From NCBI RefSeq assembly GCF_009856605.1, contig NZ_CP047242.1, positions 1,982,001 through 2,046,000 on the forward strand: 64,000 nt of DNA. Reading direction: 5' to 3'. The position numbers and the translations under genes are program-made. The notes below the pieces were generated by a model, which saw nothing but the letters and a program-made list of their open reading frames with translations, was not told the DNA's origin and did no database searches. Below are positions 27,872 through 36,702 of the stretch, piece after piece (position 1 is the first letter of the stretch; every line of letters starts with the position of its first letter). Source of the DNA: Trichormus variabilis 0441 (GTDB lineage: Bacteria; Cyanobacteriota; Cyanobacteriia; Cyanobacteriales; Nostocaceae).

Positions 27872-27960
27872 GACCTAACCCCCCGACCCCCTTCCCTACA
27901 AGGGAAGGGGGAGAAATTTAGCTCCCCTCTCCGCGTCGGAGAGGGGTTGGGGGAGAGGTC
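27872..27960. repeat. palindromic repeats left of the DUF559 gene
   Basis: Two hairpin units in a row: CCCCCTTCCCTACAAGGGAAGGGGG (27889-27912) after GACCTAACCCCCCGAC, and CCCCTCTCCGCGTCGGAGAGGGG (27923-27945) leading to GTTGGGGGAGAGGTC. The first unit is repeated in the same orientation directly after the DUF559 gene (28398-28440), and the final GAGGTC is the inverse of the right flank's GACCT. Confidence 0.75.
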
Positions 27961-27967
27961 AGCCATA

Positions 27968-28004
27968 ATGTATGAATCAACACCAGCCTCCATAATTCAT
28001 ACAT
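27968..28004 (+). promoter_or_regulatory. hairpin covering the DUF559 start codon
   Basis: ATGTATGAAT (27968-27977) and ATTCATACAT (27995-28004) form a perfect 10-bp stem with a 17-base loop. The right arm includes the first two bases of the ATG at 28003, so the start would be sequestered in a folded mRNA. No Shine-Dalgarno sequence is visible in the loop. Confidence 0.6.
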
Positions 28005-28404
28005 GAATAATCCAACACCGAAAAAAGACCAAACTAACAATATAGTTATCGGACAAAGAATAAACCCAAATAAAATGCAGCTTGCTAAAGAATTTCGTCG
28101 CCAAATGACACCAGCAGAAAAAATTCTTTGGCAACATCTTCGCAGTAATCGTCTCAATGGTTTACACTTTCGTCGTCAGCAAATTATTGATGGTTTTATT
28201 GCAGATTTTTACTGTCACGCCGCTAGATTAGTGATAGAGGTGGATGGAAAAATTCATGAATTACAAGCTGAATATGATGCAGAACGTGACAGGGTTTTGT
28301 TAGCTAGAGGATTGCGTTTGTTGAGGATTAGAAATGAGGAAGTTGTACAGGAAATTGATCGAGTTTTGATGCTGATTGCTCAGGTTTGTGATGAAGAGAC
28401 CTAA
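28003..28404 (+). CDS. DUF559 (Vsr-like) endonuclease-domain protein
   Basis: A 133-residue protein of the DUF559 family of PD-(D/E)XK-type nucleases. Motifs: MTPAEKILWQHLRSNRLNG (35-53), FRRQQIIDGFIADFYC (56-71) with Asp68, LVIEVDGKIH (76-85) with Glu79, and the late RLLRIRNEEV (106-115). The family is widespread in cyanobacteria, usually as single genes; the role (repair, defence or mobility) is not established. The frame is bracketed by palindromic repeats, and the right repeat provides its stop codon (TAA in GACCTAACC). Its neighbour is an AIPR defence gene in the opposite direction. Confidence 0.85.
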   Translation: MNNPTPKKDQTNNIVIGQRINPNKMQLAKEFRRQMTPAEKILWQHLRSNRLNGLHFRRQQIIDGFIADFYCHAARLVIEVDGKIHELQAEYDAERDRVLLARGLRLLRIRNEEVVQEIDRVLMLIAQVCDEET

Positions 28405-28440
28405 CCCCCTAACCCCCTTCCCTACGAGGGAAGGGGGAAA
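28398..28440. repeat. palindromic repeat right of the DUF559 gene
   Basis: GACCTAACCCCCTAACCCCCTTCCCTACGAGGGAAGGGGG-type unit, nearly the same as 27872-27912. Its first bases make the final Thr codon and TAA stop of the DUF559 gene. Confidence 0.75.
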
Positions 28441-28532
28441 AACTGCTGTCTTTTTCATGTTGAAGATTTAGGCGATCGCACTCAATTATAGATAAAATTC
28501 GTAAACTTAAATCCATTCCACCCCAAACTAAT

Positions 28533-30131
28533 TTAACTCAACTGTGCCACCAGTTGATTTTCTAGCAAAGTATCATTAGTCAATAAATCTTCAACGGTGA
28601 TACGTAAAAAGCGCTGTTCATCAACTTGAAACAAGATTTTAATACGATCGCTCCCCGGAAATCCTGGGGGTGTGAGTTGGGCTATGGTTCTTGCGCCTTC
28701 TTTGTCGTTGAGGGGTTTAACACTGGTGACACCAGTATCTAGGCGGCGGGTAATTAAGCGATCGCCATCAAAATATACTTCTGTTCCACCTGTCTCTGTA
28801 CCTAACTCACCCAAGATTAATTCAATACTTGGTTGATTCTCCAAAGAAGCGCCTAAGACCAATTCTACTGGCTGAGTCATGGGGTAGCCTTGCCCAGCCT
28901 TAATAATTGAATGCCAACTGTGGCGTTGATTACGACGATCCCAATAGCGCACACCGTAGCTATGATAGAGAAAATCTTTGATTTCTACGCCTTGAGATAG
29001 TTGCAATGCACCTTGAGCGATCGCCTCAAATGGTTTTTCGCAACGGATTTTATCTGGCTGAAAATATTGCTTTACCCATGTCTGCACTGCGGGGAGTTGT
29101 ACTGTACCGCCAACTAATAACACTGCGTTAATATCTGCTAATTCTATTCCTTGGCGGCGTGCTTGTTGTAATAAATTAGCCATTGCATCATCTAACTGCT
29201 CAAAAAAACTGTGTTCTTTGAGGATGCTTTCTAGAGTATCCCGATTTAATTCCAATTCGTAACTTTCAAAGTTTTCATCATCAAAATAAACTTCGCTGGC
29301 TTGGTTTTGGGTTGATAGTTGAATTTTTATCCTTTCTGCTAGTCGCGTTGTTAAAGGACTTACCGCCAATCCTTGAGTTTTGGTAAAGTAATCTACTAAC
29401 CAATTATCAATATCTGTACCCCCTAAATTCTGCCCGGCTTTCGCCAATACACGGGCAGTTTTGGTTTTTTGTTTAGATTCTTCTGCTAGGGATTTATTAC
29501 CCCATTTGAGTAAGAATCCTACAGGTTTAGTATTTGTTTGGGCGCTTTTATTTAACTGGACGAGGGATAAATCTAATGTCCCGCCACCAAAGTCAACTAC
29601 TAAGAGAATTTCTTGGTCTGCTAAACCATAACCCAAAGCGGCGGCTGTGGGTTCATCTAACATCCGCACTTGTTCCACAGGTAGGGCTTGGCAGACTTGA
29701 CCTAACCAATAACGATAAGCTTCAAAGCTATCAACGGGGACGGTTAATACTAGGGAATCTAAGCCGCCTTCTAGGGGTGCTAGTTGTTGAATAACTTCGG
29801 TGAGGAACCATTGTCCGACTTGTTCAAAGGTGACAATTTGCCCGTCTAGTTCTGGTAAAAAGCCTTGGATATCTGCCCCAATTCCTCGTTTGAAGCTGCG
29901 AAAGAATCGAGTATCACCTTTGAGGTCAAGACCGCGATCGCGTACTTGTTGCCCTATTAAGATTTTAGCTTGGTTGGCATCTTCTACATAAACCAAGCTG
30001 GGAATTAATGGGGGATTAAGGCTTTGCTGGATGGATAAGCCAGGTAAGGTGATGGTTTCTGGTTGTTGGGTGACGGGGTTCCAACGAGCAATTACAGTGT
30101 TACTTGTACCAAAGTCAATCGCGATCGCCAT
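28533..30131 (-). CDS. Hsp70-family protein
   Basis: A 532-residue protein with an actin-like ATPase domain of the Hsp70 type: phosphate 1 motif IAIDFGTSNTVIA (3-15), phosphate 2 motif LLVVDFGGGTLDLSLVQ (about 176-192), and adenosine motif LLVGGTVQLPAVQ (about 335-347). The C-terminal third (about 400-532) is shorter than DnaK's, with only a partial substrate-binding beta domain and no helical lid or EEVD-type end. Such short Hsp70-like proteins are common in cyanobacteria besides true DnaK; clients unknown. No DnaJ or GrpE gene is adjacent. Confidence 0.88.
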   Translation of the reverse strand: MAIAIDFGTSNTVIARWNPVTQQPETITLPGLSIQQSLNPPLIPSLVYVEDANQAKILIGQQVRDRGLDLKGDTRFFRSFKRGIGADIQGFLPELDGQIVTFEQVGQWFLTEVIQQLAPLEGGLDSLVLTVPVDSFEAYRYWLGQVCQALPVEQVRMLDEPTAAALGYGLADQEILLVVDFGGGTLDLSLVQLNKSAQTNTKPVGFLLKWGNKSLAEESKQKTKTARVLAKAGQNLGGTDIDNWLVDYFTKTQGLAVSPLTTRLAERIKIQLSTQNQASEVYFDDENFESYELELNRDTLESILKEHSFFEQLDDAMANLLQQARRQGIELADINAVLLVGGTVQLPAVQTWVKQYFQPDKIRCEKPFEAIAQGALQLSQGVEIKDFLYHSYGVRYWDRRNQRHSWHSIIKAGQGYPMTQPVELVLGASLENQPSIELILGELGTETGGTEVYFDGDRLITRRLDTGVTSVKPLNDKEGARTIAQLTPPGFPGSDRIKILFQVDEQRFLRITVEDLLTNDTLLENQLVAQLS

Positions 30132-30190
30132 ATTCTTTTATTATGTTCGCGCAAAGGCGCAAAGTCACAAAGTGCTTTTATATCAAAGAA

Positions 30191-31138
30191 CTATTGTCCC
30201 ATAAGCCACCATGAGCGCAAATGGTTGATCGCTACTTCTTTGTGTTTGGCTTCGACTTCTATCCACGGGGCTTGTCTATAGATGTTGGGCATATTGGTGA
30301 TGAGATTGCTGTGTTTGCGATCATTGAAAGCTTGTTCGCCGTTGGAAATATGGACTAGTTGCCATTCTGGGTTTGTCCAGGTTTCTCTGGCGGCGGACAA
30401 CATGGCGGCGACGCTGGGATGGTCGTAGCTATCTAGGTTTTCGTGGCAAATATGATGATGGGCATCAAAGACCATTGGTATTTGAGCTTTTTGGCACACG
30501 TTGAAGATTTCTTCAGCGCTGTAAGCGTATTCGTCGTTTTCTAAGGTCAATCGGTTTTTGATGTTTTCTGGCAGGTTGGCGATGACTTTGATCAGTTGTT
30601 CACTACGTTGAGATTTACCGCCATGAATGTTCATTAATGACCAAGGAGAACGAGGTAAGCCTAATAAGTCGAAAGTCCGGGCGTGTCGTTCTAAGATTTT
30701 GATACTAGTTTGGACGATTTCGGGAGAGTCGGAACTGAGGACTACATATTGATCTGGATGTAGTACCATTCTGATATTAAGAGCTTGCGATCGCTCACCA
30801 ATTTTCCCTAAATCAGTGCTGATTTCTTCTAATATATTTGCCCCAATTTGGTCTTCCATATCGCTGAGGGGAAATAAAGCCGAGGAAATGCGATATAGGC
30901 GAAGATCATTTTCCTGACAAAATGTGAGGGCATCATGTAAGCACTGTAAGTTATGCAGATATATTTCTCTTAAGCTGCTTTCACGTTGAGCAAGAGAAAG
31001 TTGTAAATAACGTGTGCGCGTCATTGTCCGAAATCGCACTTTTTTATCAAATGTAATGCAAACCAGTCCTAACTCTGGTTGAGCGTTTTTTCGTAGCTGC
31101 GCCGTCTGAGGCAGGTTGTTTAACTGGGTTGCAGTCAT
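30191..31138 (-). CDS. uvsE: UV damage endonuclease
   Basis: A TIM-barrel repair enzyme that nicks DNA 5' to UV photoproducts and other lesions, independent of UvrABC. Recognised from the N-terminal ELGLVCITFDKKVRFRTMTR, the metal-binding barrel motifs HPDQYVVLSS, LMNIHGGKSQRSEQL, LTLENDEYAYSAEEI and MVFDAHHHICH. The shown start is ATG 31138 (315 residues); a GTG seven codons upstream at 31159 is an alternative, neither having a clear Shine-Dalgarno sequence. It follows the Hsp70-like gene's upstream side with the same orientation, 59 bp apart. UV protection suits a phototroph. Confidence 0.92.
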   Translation of the reverse strand: MTATQLNNLPQTAQLRKNAQPELGLVCITFDKKVRFRTMTRTRYLQLSLAQRESSLREIYLHNLQCLHDALTFCQENDLRLYRISSALFPLSDMEDQIGANILEEISTDLGKIGERSQALNIRMVLHPDQYVVLSSDSPEIVQTSIKILERHARTFDLLGLPRSPWSLMNIHGGKSQRSEQLIKVIANLPENIKNRLTLENDEYAYSAEEIFNVCQKAQIPMVFDAHHHICHENLDSYDHPSVAAMLSAARETWTNPEWQLVHISNGEQAFNDRKHSNLITNMPNIYRQAPWIEVEAKHKEVAINHLRSWWLMGQ

Positions 31139-31465
31139 TGAATTATCTATGGTTACCACTGTTTTATTAAACTTATTTTTTTCAATGCGTGGATAGTATC
31201 TAAAGCCTCAGGTTGGAGAGGCTATGAGATATAAATTTTGTACTCCCACAGTAAAAACATCTAACTGTTGGTAGAAAGCGTTTATAGCACTTCCTAATCT
31301 ACTGAGGTACTGAGTAAACCGTTAATAAAATTTAGATGTATTTTTTAGTAATCCTGTCAAGCTTGTGAAATATTTATTAATATAAGTGTATCACCTAAAA
31401 TAACCTGTACACAGCAGCATTTTTGTCAACAGTCACAAACTGTACCAGCAAAATAATAGGGTAAT
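31139..31465. other. spacer between divergent genes
   Basis: 327 bp upstream of both uvsE and the small membrane protein gene. AT-rich; promoters for both should be here but no pair of boxes is convincing. No repeat or RNA is seen. Confidence 0.5.
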
Positions 31466-31684
31466 ATGAAAGACCAACAACAGTCTGACTCTAAAGAATT
31501 TGTAGGTAACCTCAAGAATGGAATCTGGCTGTTTGGCCTCTCCTCTTGGGTATTTGGCATTACTGACCGCAGTATTGCTTCCTTTGCCGATGGTTATCTA
31601 TCTGCATTGGATTTAACGCAACTTTTTACGGCTGCTACATTCTTCGTCGCCTGGCTATTTTTGAAGCCAACTTCTAAGGTTTAA
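31466..31684 (+). CDS. small membrane protein (72 aa), unknown
   Basis: A 72-residue protein with two hydrophobic helices: GIWLFGLSSWVFGITD (about 19-34) and LFTAATFFVAWLFLKP (about 53-68). It begins MKDQQQSDSKEF, hydrophilic. No family recognised. It has its own region and ends in front of a strong terminator, which supports it as a real gene. Confidence 0.65.
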   Translation: MKDQQQSDSKEFVGNLKNGIWLFGLSSWVFGITDRSIASFADGYLSALDLTQLFTAATFFVAWLFLKPTSKV

Positions 31685-31734
31685 TCAGCTTGGAGTGCTT
31701 CACAGGTAGAACTGGTATGAAAAAATTCATTTAT

Positions 31735-31773
31735 AAAAAAGGTAACTCTGAAAACTCAGAGTTACCTTTTTTT
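31735..31773. terminator. bidirectional intrinsic terminator
   Basis: A perfect 11-bp stem GGTAACTCTGA (31741-31751) and TCAGAGTTACC (31756-31766) with an AAAC loop, preceded by six A and followed by seven T. It sits between the convergent small gene and ftsH and can end both transcripts. Confidence 0.93.
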
Positions 31774-31795
31774 GGCTTTGAATCAAAAACAGAAA

Positions 31796-33637
31796 TTAGG
31801 CAAACGCGGCTGTTTTTACATCGTTATTTGCCAAAATTTCTTGTAACTCATCGGCATCTACTGTTTCTTTATCAACCAGCATTTGCGCGATTTGGTCGAG
31901 GATGTGGCGGTTATTTACCAACACATCTTTAGCACGGGTATATGCTGTTTCTACTAGTTTGTGAACTTCTTCATCAATAGCAGCAGCAGTCTCTTCCGAG
32001 AAGTCACGCTCTGACATGATGTCACGACCGAGGAACATATTGCCTTGCTGACGACCGAGGGCGACAGGGCCGAGTTTATCGCTCATGCCAAATCGGGTAA
32101 TCATCTGACGGGCTACACGGGCTACTTGTTGTAAGTCGTTGGAAGCACCTGTAGTAACTTCTTCATCACCAAAGATAATTTCTTCAGCAATCCGACCACC
32201 CAAAGCTACAGCCATCTGGTTTTCCAGATAAGCGCGGCTGTATAAACCTGTATCCATGCGGTCTTCGCTGGGGGTGAACCAAGTCAAACCACCGGCACGT
32301 CCGCGAGGAATAATGCTGATTTTTTGTACTGGGTCATAGTCGGGCATCAATGCACCAACTAAAGCGTGACCAGCTTCGTGATAAGCTACCAGGACTTTGC
32401 GTTTTTCGCTCATTACGCGGTCTTTCTTTTCTGGCCCAGCCAACACGCGGTCAATCGCGTCGTTGATTTCGTCCATCGAAATTTCGGTCAGGTTGCGCCG
32501 TGCTGCTAAGATTGCGGCTTCGTTTAGCAGGTTGGATAAATCTGCACCGGTAAATCCGGGGGTACGACGAGCGATTTTATCCAAGTCCACATCCTTAGCC
32601 AAGGTTTTACCACGGGCGTGAACTTTGAGAATTTCGCTACGTCCGCCGTAGTCGGGACGGTCAACAACAACTTGACGGTCAAAGCGACCAGGACGCAACA
32701 AGGCGGCATCGAGTACGTCGGGACGGTTGGTAGCAGCGATAATGATGATGCCAGTGTTACCTTCAAAACCATCCATTTCGGTGAGTAACTGGTTAAGGGT
32801 TTGTTCCCGTTCATCGTTACCACCACCTAAACCAGCACCCCGTTGACGACCGACAGCGTCGATTTCATCGATGAAGACGATACAAGGAGCGTTGGACTTA
32901 GCTTGTTCAAATAAATCGCGGACGCGGGACGCACCCACACCAACGAACATTTCTACAAACTCAGAACCAGAGATGGAGAAGAAAGGTACGCCTGCTTCCC
33001 CGGCTACTGCACGAGCTAGGAGGGTTTTACCTGTACCTGGAGGCCCTACTAACAAAACACCTTTAGGAATTTTCGCACCGACAGCAGTAAAGCGATCGGC
33101 GTTTTTAAGAAAGTCTACGACTTCGTTTAGTTCTAATTTTGCTTGGTCAATCCCCGCAACATCACCAAAGGTAACTTGGGTTTGTGGCTCCATTTGCACT
33201 CTGGCTTTGGATTTGCCAAAGTTCATGGCTTGGCTACCAGGGCCACTTTGGGCGCGACGGAGTAAGAAGAATAAGCCCACCAGAAGTAATACAGGGAAAA
33301 ATAAGCTGCTTAATGCTTTAAACCAAAATCCTTCATCGGTTTGTGGCAAAACAGTAATATCAACGCCTCTTGCAGTCAGAGTATTAATTAATTCTGGATC
33401 GTTGACTAAAGTAACAAGTTTTTTACTAGGGTCATATTTGGGTGTGACTAGTGCCGTGGAACGGTCTGCACTCAAACTAACTCTTTCTACTCTGCCTTTT
33501 TCAACTTCTTGAATAAACTGGCTATAGCGCCATGATTCCCGACTTTGGGGTTGTTTTTCAAAAAAAGCTGTGCCAAGCGCAATTACAACAATAAATAGCA
33601 GCGCGTACAGCCCCGCATTTCTCCATCTTTTATTCAC
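31796..33637 (-). CDS. ftsH: ATP-dependent zinc metalloprotease FtsH
   Basis: A 613-residue AAA protease anchored in the membrane by two helices (about 9-25 and 108-127), which degrades membrane proteins such as damaged photosystem II subunits in cyanobacteria. Walker A GPPGTGKT is at 198-205, Walker B FIDEID at 255-260, and the zinc site HEAGH at 420-424. Cyanobacteria carry several FtsH forms, and the sequence alone does not tell which. The hexameric ring faces the cytoplasm or stroma side. The C-terminus ends in a Val/Asn-rich tail ([12 protein letters not shown]). Confidence 0.96.
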   Translation of the reverse strand: MNKRWRNAGLYALLFIVVIALGTAFFEKQPQSRESWRYSQFIQEVEKGRVERVSLSADRSTALVTPKYDPSKKLVTLVNDPELINTLTARGVDITVLPQTDEGFWFKALSSLFFPVLLLVGLFFLLRRAQSGPGSQAMNFGKSKARVQMEPQTQVTFGDVAGIDQAKLELNEVVDFLKNADRFTAVGAKIPKGVLLVGPPGTGKTLLARAVAGEAGVPFFSISGSEFVEMFVGVGASRVRDLFEQAKSNAPCIVFIDEIDAVGRQRGAGLGGGNDEREQTLNQLLTEMDGFEGNTGIIIIAATNRPDVLDAALLRPGRFDRQVVVDRPDYGGRSEILKVHARGKTLAKDVDLDKIARRTPGFTGADLSNLLNEAAILAARRNLTEISMDEINDAIDRVLAGPEKKDRVMSEKRKVLVAYHEAGHALVGALMPDYDPVQKISIIPRGRAGGLTWFTPSEDRMDTGLYSRAYLENQMAVALGGRIAEEIIFGDEEVTTGASNDLQQVARVARQMITRFGMSDKLGPVALGRQQGNMFLGRDIMSERDFSEETAAAIDEEVHKLVETAYTRAKDVLVNNRHILDQIAQMLVDKETVDADELQEILANNDVKTAAFA

Positions 33638-33724
33638 CGAGGTTTATCCTCCCGTATTTTTGTGCGTAGGGCATTATTAGAATTATGTTAACTTATCTTA
33701 ACGTATACCAAAATGATACATCTG

Positions 33725-34516
33725 TCATGCTAAGAATAGTTCCCTAAGTTTTTGCAAGCGTGGATGGTAGGGATCATATTGTAACGATTCTGTGGGCTGG
33801 TAAACGGTATGTATGGGAATAACTTCCACCACACTATTAGTGTAGGCGATCGCTTCAAAACCGTTGACTAGCTCAGATGTCCAAGGCTCCTCCCGCACCG
33901 TTTGTTGATGAGTTTGCAGCCAGTGGATTAGCTGCTGTCGTCCAATCCCCGGTAAAATTCCCTCTGTTAAAGGTGGTGTCCACCAACTCCCATTTTGCCA
34001 TCCCCAAAGGTTGCCTGTGGTGGTTTCTAGCCAATTTCCGGCTGTATTCACTAAAATTGCTTCTTGGGAGTTTAACTTTGCCGCATAAGTTTTAGCCATC
34101 CACGCACTCAGATAGTTACCAGTTTTATGAGAAGGCAAACTACGATATATTTCTGGTTCAGCAATGGTGCAAGATACGCCATATTTTTGGATTTCTAATA
34201 AATTCTGGGGTAAATACCTGCCAATTATCCATTCCCTACCATCAGGAAAAATAGTGATTCTGAGAACGGGGAAATGAGTTAACAGTATTTCTGCACCTTG
34301 GCGGATACGGTTCCAGTCTGGTTGTTCCCAAGCGAAAGATCGAATGGAAGTGTGGAGGCGATCGCAGTGTGCCTGCCAACTAGTTAAACTATGATCGAGA
34401 GAATGCCCATAAATTCGCAGTGTGGTAAAAATAGTTGCCCCATAAAGTAACCCAGGATCATAAATATCTAACTCCAAGGTTTGGGAATTAATTAGCTTAC
34501 CGTTGTACCAGAACAT
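33725..34516 (-). CDS. class IV aminotransferase (possible PabC or BCAT-like)
   Basis: A 263-residue PLP enzyme of fold type IV. The PLP lysine is Lys131 in SHKTGNYLSAW; ETTTGNLWGW (about 163-172) and GILPGIGRQQL (about 186-196) bind the phosphate. The family includes aminodeoxychorismate lyase (PabC), branched-chain and D-amino acid aminotransferases. Length and overall appearance favour a PabC-like enzyme, which would use chorismate-derived substrate for folate, but this is not certain without a tree. No pabA/B gene is adjacent. Confidence 0.82.
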   Translation of the reverse strand: MFWYNGKLINSQTLELDIYDPGLLYGATIFTTLRIYGHSLDHSLTSWQAHCDRLHTSIRSFAWEQPDWNRIRQGAEILLTHFPVLRITIFPDGREWIIGRYLPQNLLEIQKYGVSCTIAEPEIYRSLPSHKTGNYLSAWMAKTYAAKLNSQEAILVNTAGNWLETTTGNLWGWQNGSWWTPPLTEGILPGIGRQQLIHWLQTHQQTVREEPWTSELVNGFEAIAYTNSVVEVIPIHTVYQPTESLQYDPYHPRLQKLRELFLA

Positions 34517-34530
34517 TTTGGGGATTGAGG

Positions 34531-34605
34531 GAGTAGGGGGAGCAGGGGGAGCAGGGGGAGCAGGGGAAGCAGGGGGAGCAGGGGAGCAGGGGAAGCAGGG
34601 GAAGC
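34531..34605. repeat. GGGGGAGCA tandem repeat
   Basis: About eight copies of a 9-base GGGGGAGCA/GGGGAAGCA unit just upstream of the aminotransferase start, followed by TTGACTA repeats. Same family as 1181-1221. It lies in a purine-rich tract likely to vary in copy number. Confidence 0.75.
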
Positions 34606-34661
34606 AAAGAAGAATTACTATTGACTATTGACTATTGACCAATGACAACTGACAACTGTAC

Positions 34662-34681
34662 AGACGCGATTAATCGCGTCT
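34662..34681. repeat. 20-bp perfect palindrome, second copy
   Basis: Identical to the palindrome at 6817-6836 and just beyond the 3' end of the next gene; may serve as a hairpin terminator-like element. Confidence 0.7.
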
Positions 34682-34685
34682 CTGA

Positions 34686-35471
34686 CTAATCTTTTGGTGG
34701 AAACATAATCCTAGTAACCCCTTCAGGGGTAGTGATGAATTTTCCTCCTAACTTTTCAATTTCACTAATCGCTCTTTTACGTGTTGTGTCATCTACTTGA
34801 TTATTTAATATCATTGCCCAAGTAGAAATTTGTGCATACTTACTGTTAGGATTTTGTTTAAGAAAATTAGCTGTCCTCAAAGATGTGAGGGCTATATGTT
34901 TGCTTTCTTCATCTGTATAGTTACTAGCCCAGCTTGCGGCGGTGGCAAAAGAATGTTGAGCAGCTTGAGCGTTTCCTAGAAAAAGTAACTCATCAATTCC
35001 TTTAAAGCGCCATACGTGATATGACTTTTCAGGAAGCTGAGGTTTTAGAGATTTTAAGCCTTTTTCCATCAATGCAATGGAGCGTTCTGGCATAGCAGCA
35101 TAAAGAGAAATACTAGTGGAAAGGCTAATATAAACGTCTAAAAATCTTGGGTCACGCTCTATAATTACTTCAAAATATTCTGGACTGAGGCTGTAACCTG
35201 TTTTAGCTCTGATTTCTTCGTCGCCAAAATATTGTAAAAAATTTAAATATACCCAATTAGCCATTAAGTTATCGTAGCCAAAACTGGGTGTTTTTTTGAG
35301 TAAATTGAGTCTCAGTTTCTCTGCTTGAATATCTTTTTCCAGTGTTGCTAGAGAAGTGTCTTGTTGATTCTTCAGTACCTTTTGTAATCGCGGAGATTGT
35401 ATCCAGCTAATGGTTAACGCACATAAGCAGACTACACAAGGAGCAAGAATAGATTGACGAGACAGTATCAT
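34686..35471 (-). CDS. membrane-anchored helical (TPR-like) protein, unknown
   Basis: A 261-residue protein with an N-terminal hydrophobic helix (ILAPCVVCLCALTISWI, about 8-24) and a soluble part rich in helices. Segments such as YLSPEYFEVIIERDPRFLDVYISLS-type pairs and ALMEKGLKSLKPQLPEKSY hint at degenerate TPR units. The C-terminus ends GGKFITTPEGVTRIMFPPKD. ATG 35471 is chosen because upstream in-frame codons, up to 35555, overlap a miniature-element boundary and look non-coding. No family recognised; perhaps a periplasmic or thylakoid-lumen scaffold. Confidence 0.6.
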   Translation of the reverse strand: MILSRQSILAPCVVCLCALTISWIQSPRLQKVLKNQQDTSLATLEKDIQAEKLRLNLLKKTPSFGYDNLMANWVYLNFLQYFGDEEIRAKTGYSLSPEYFEVIIERDPRFLDVYISLSTSISLYAAMPERSIALMEKGLKSLKPQLPEKSYHVWRFKGIDELLFLGNAQAAQHSFATAASWASNYTDEESKHIALTSLRTANFLKQNPNSKYAQISTWAMILNNQVDDTTRKRAISEIEKLGGKFITTPEGVTRIMFPPKD

Positions 35472-35557
35472 GATATTTCTAGTTTTCTTTCCTATAAGTA
35501 GTTTGCCCGTAAAAACATTTAACTTTATATCAGTTTGAAAAAAGAATACAAACAATC

Positions 35558-35678
35558 TAGGACTTACGTATGAAAACGAAAGATCAAGGGTTTGGAGAAG
35601 GGTATAGGGGTATAAATGTGTGAAACCCTTACACCCTTACACCTGGTCTCAACAGATAACCCTTGTACGTAAGCCCTA
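35558..35678. mobile_element. 121-bp MITE-like element, copy 2
   Basis: TAGGACTTACGTA (35558-35570) and TACGTAAGCCCTA (35666-35678) form terminal inverted repeats with one mismatch; the core matches copy 1 (20077-20228) closely, with fewer GGGGTATA units. It lies in the gap between the TPR-like gene and psb27, which otherwise shows no gene from 35472 to 35892. Confidence 0.82.
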
Positions 35679-35892
35679 CAGTATATTTATTAGGGAACGG
35701 TCGTCAGCCTCTACAGTCATCTGGATGTTACAAAAATTAGGGAAAATTAGTATTATTTTTAGCTTGCTGTACGCTTAGTTCAGCAGGCGCTAATGCTTGG
35801 CTACGCTAATGGCACTCACCACGAGCTTGATCCCAAGATACCAATCCAAGATAGGATGGACGTTGATTTACGTATTCTTTTACATAATGCTT

Positions 35893-36288
35893 ATGAAGCG
35901 CTATTGGTCACGTCTGCTTGCCCTTGTCCTAGTTGTAGCTATTGGTTTAGTAGGCTGCGGTAGTCCAGATAGTTTGACAGGTGATTATCGCCAAGATACT
36001 TTGGCTGTCGTCAATACGTTGAGACAAGCTCTAGAGATAACAGAAGATTCACCAGACAAAGCTGCACTCCAAGCAGAGGCTCGGCAAAAAATAAATGATT
36101 TTTCTGCTCGCTATCAAAGGGTTAACTCTGTTTCTGGTCTGAATTCCTTTACAACTATGCGAACAGCTCTCAATTCCCTAGCTGGACACTACAGTTCTTA
36201 TCCGAATCGACCTGTACCACAAAAGCTTAAGAGTCGTTTAGAGCAAGAGTTCAAGCAGGTAGAGTCAGCACTAAAACGGGGTGCTTAA
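35893..36288 (+). CDS. psb27: photosystem II lipoprotein Psb27
   Basis: A 131-residue thylakoid-lumen lipoprotein that binds CP43 in assembling photosystem II and holds back oxygen-evolving complex assembly until maturation. Signal sequence with lipobox LVGC (Cys22), then the four-helix bundle: TGDYRQDTLAVVNTLRQALE, AALQAEARQKINDFSARYQ, NSFTTMRTALNSLAGHYSSY and LKSRLEQEFKQVESALK. ATG 35893 fits the signal peptide; another ATG two codons upstream (35887) is possible. It stands alone, separated from psb28 by 21 kb. Confidence 0.95.
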   Translation: MKRYWSRLLALVLVVAIGLVGCGSPDSLTGDYRQDTLAVVNTLRQALEITEDSPDKAALQAEARQKINDFSARYQRVNSVSGLNSFTTMRTALNSLAGHYSSYPNRPVPQKLKSRLEQEFKQVESALKRGA

Positions 36289-36387
36289 CTATCTACTATC
36301 TTAGTTTGCACAGTCAAGAGTCAAAACTAGCGGCTCTTGACTAGAGTAATTAAAAATTCTAAATTTCTCAAATATTTACAATATTTA

Positions 36388-36500
36388 TATGACTTACGCA
36401 CCCAGATTTTCTGTTGAGGACGGGTGTAAAGGTAGGGGTGTAAGGGTGTAAGGGTTTAAAACATCTATTTTGAATTGATTTATACCTCTATACCCCTAAT
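36388..36500. mobile_element. truncated MITE-like element, copy 3
   Basis: Starts with TATGACTTACGCA and continues in the inverse orientation of copy 1 (CTGTTGAGGACGGGTGTAA, then GGGTGTAAGGGTGTAAGGG) but loses the far end. It occupies part of the 414-bp gap downstream of psb27. An imperfect hairpin TTCATCCCA/TTGGGATGAA at about 36657-36686 lies just upstream of the next gene. Confidence 0.65.
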
Positions 36501-36702
36501 TTATTGCTGATTAGACCAACAAATATCCCATTGGTAGGATGTTGTTGCTTAGGTAGTTTTAATAATTTAACAGAATACAACATTTGATTACATAAACATA
36601 GGTTTTAGTATTCAAGCGGCAAAAGTTTTTTTTGGCGCATAAAATTTGATACATATTCATCCCAGTTACTTAAATTGGGATGAAGTTTGATTTGTCCTTT
36701 TG

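Noticed and set aside
27972..28404. Toxin-antitoxin pair made of the DUF559 gene and AIPR gene
   Set aside because: The two genes are divergent, of different composition, and no small antitoxin frame lies between them.
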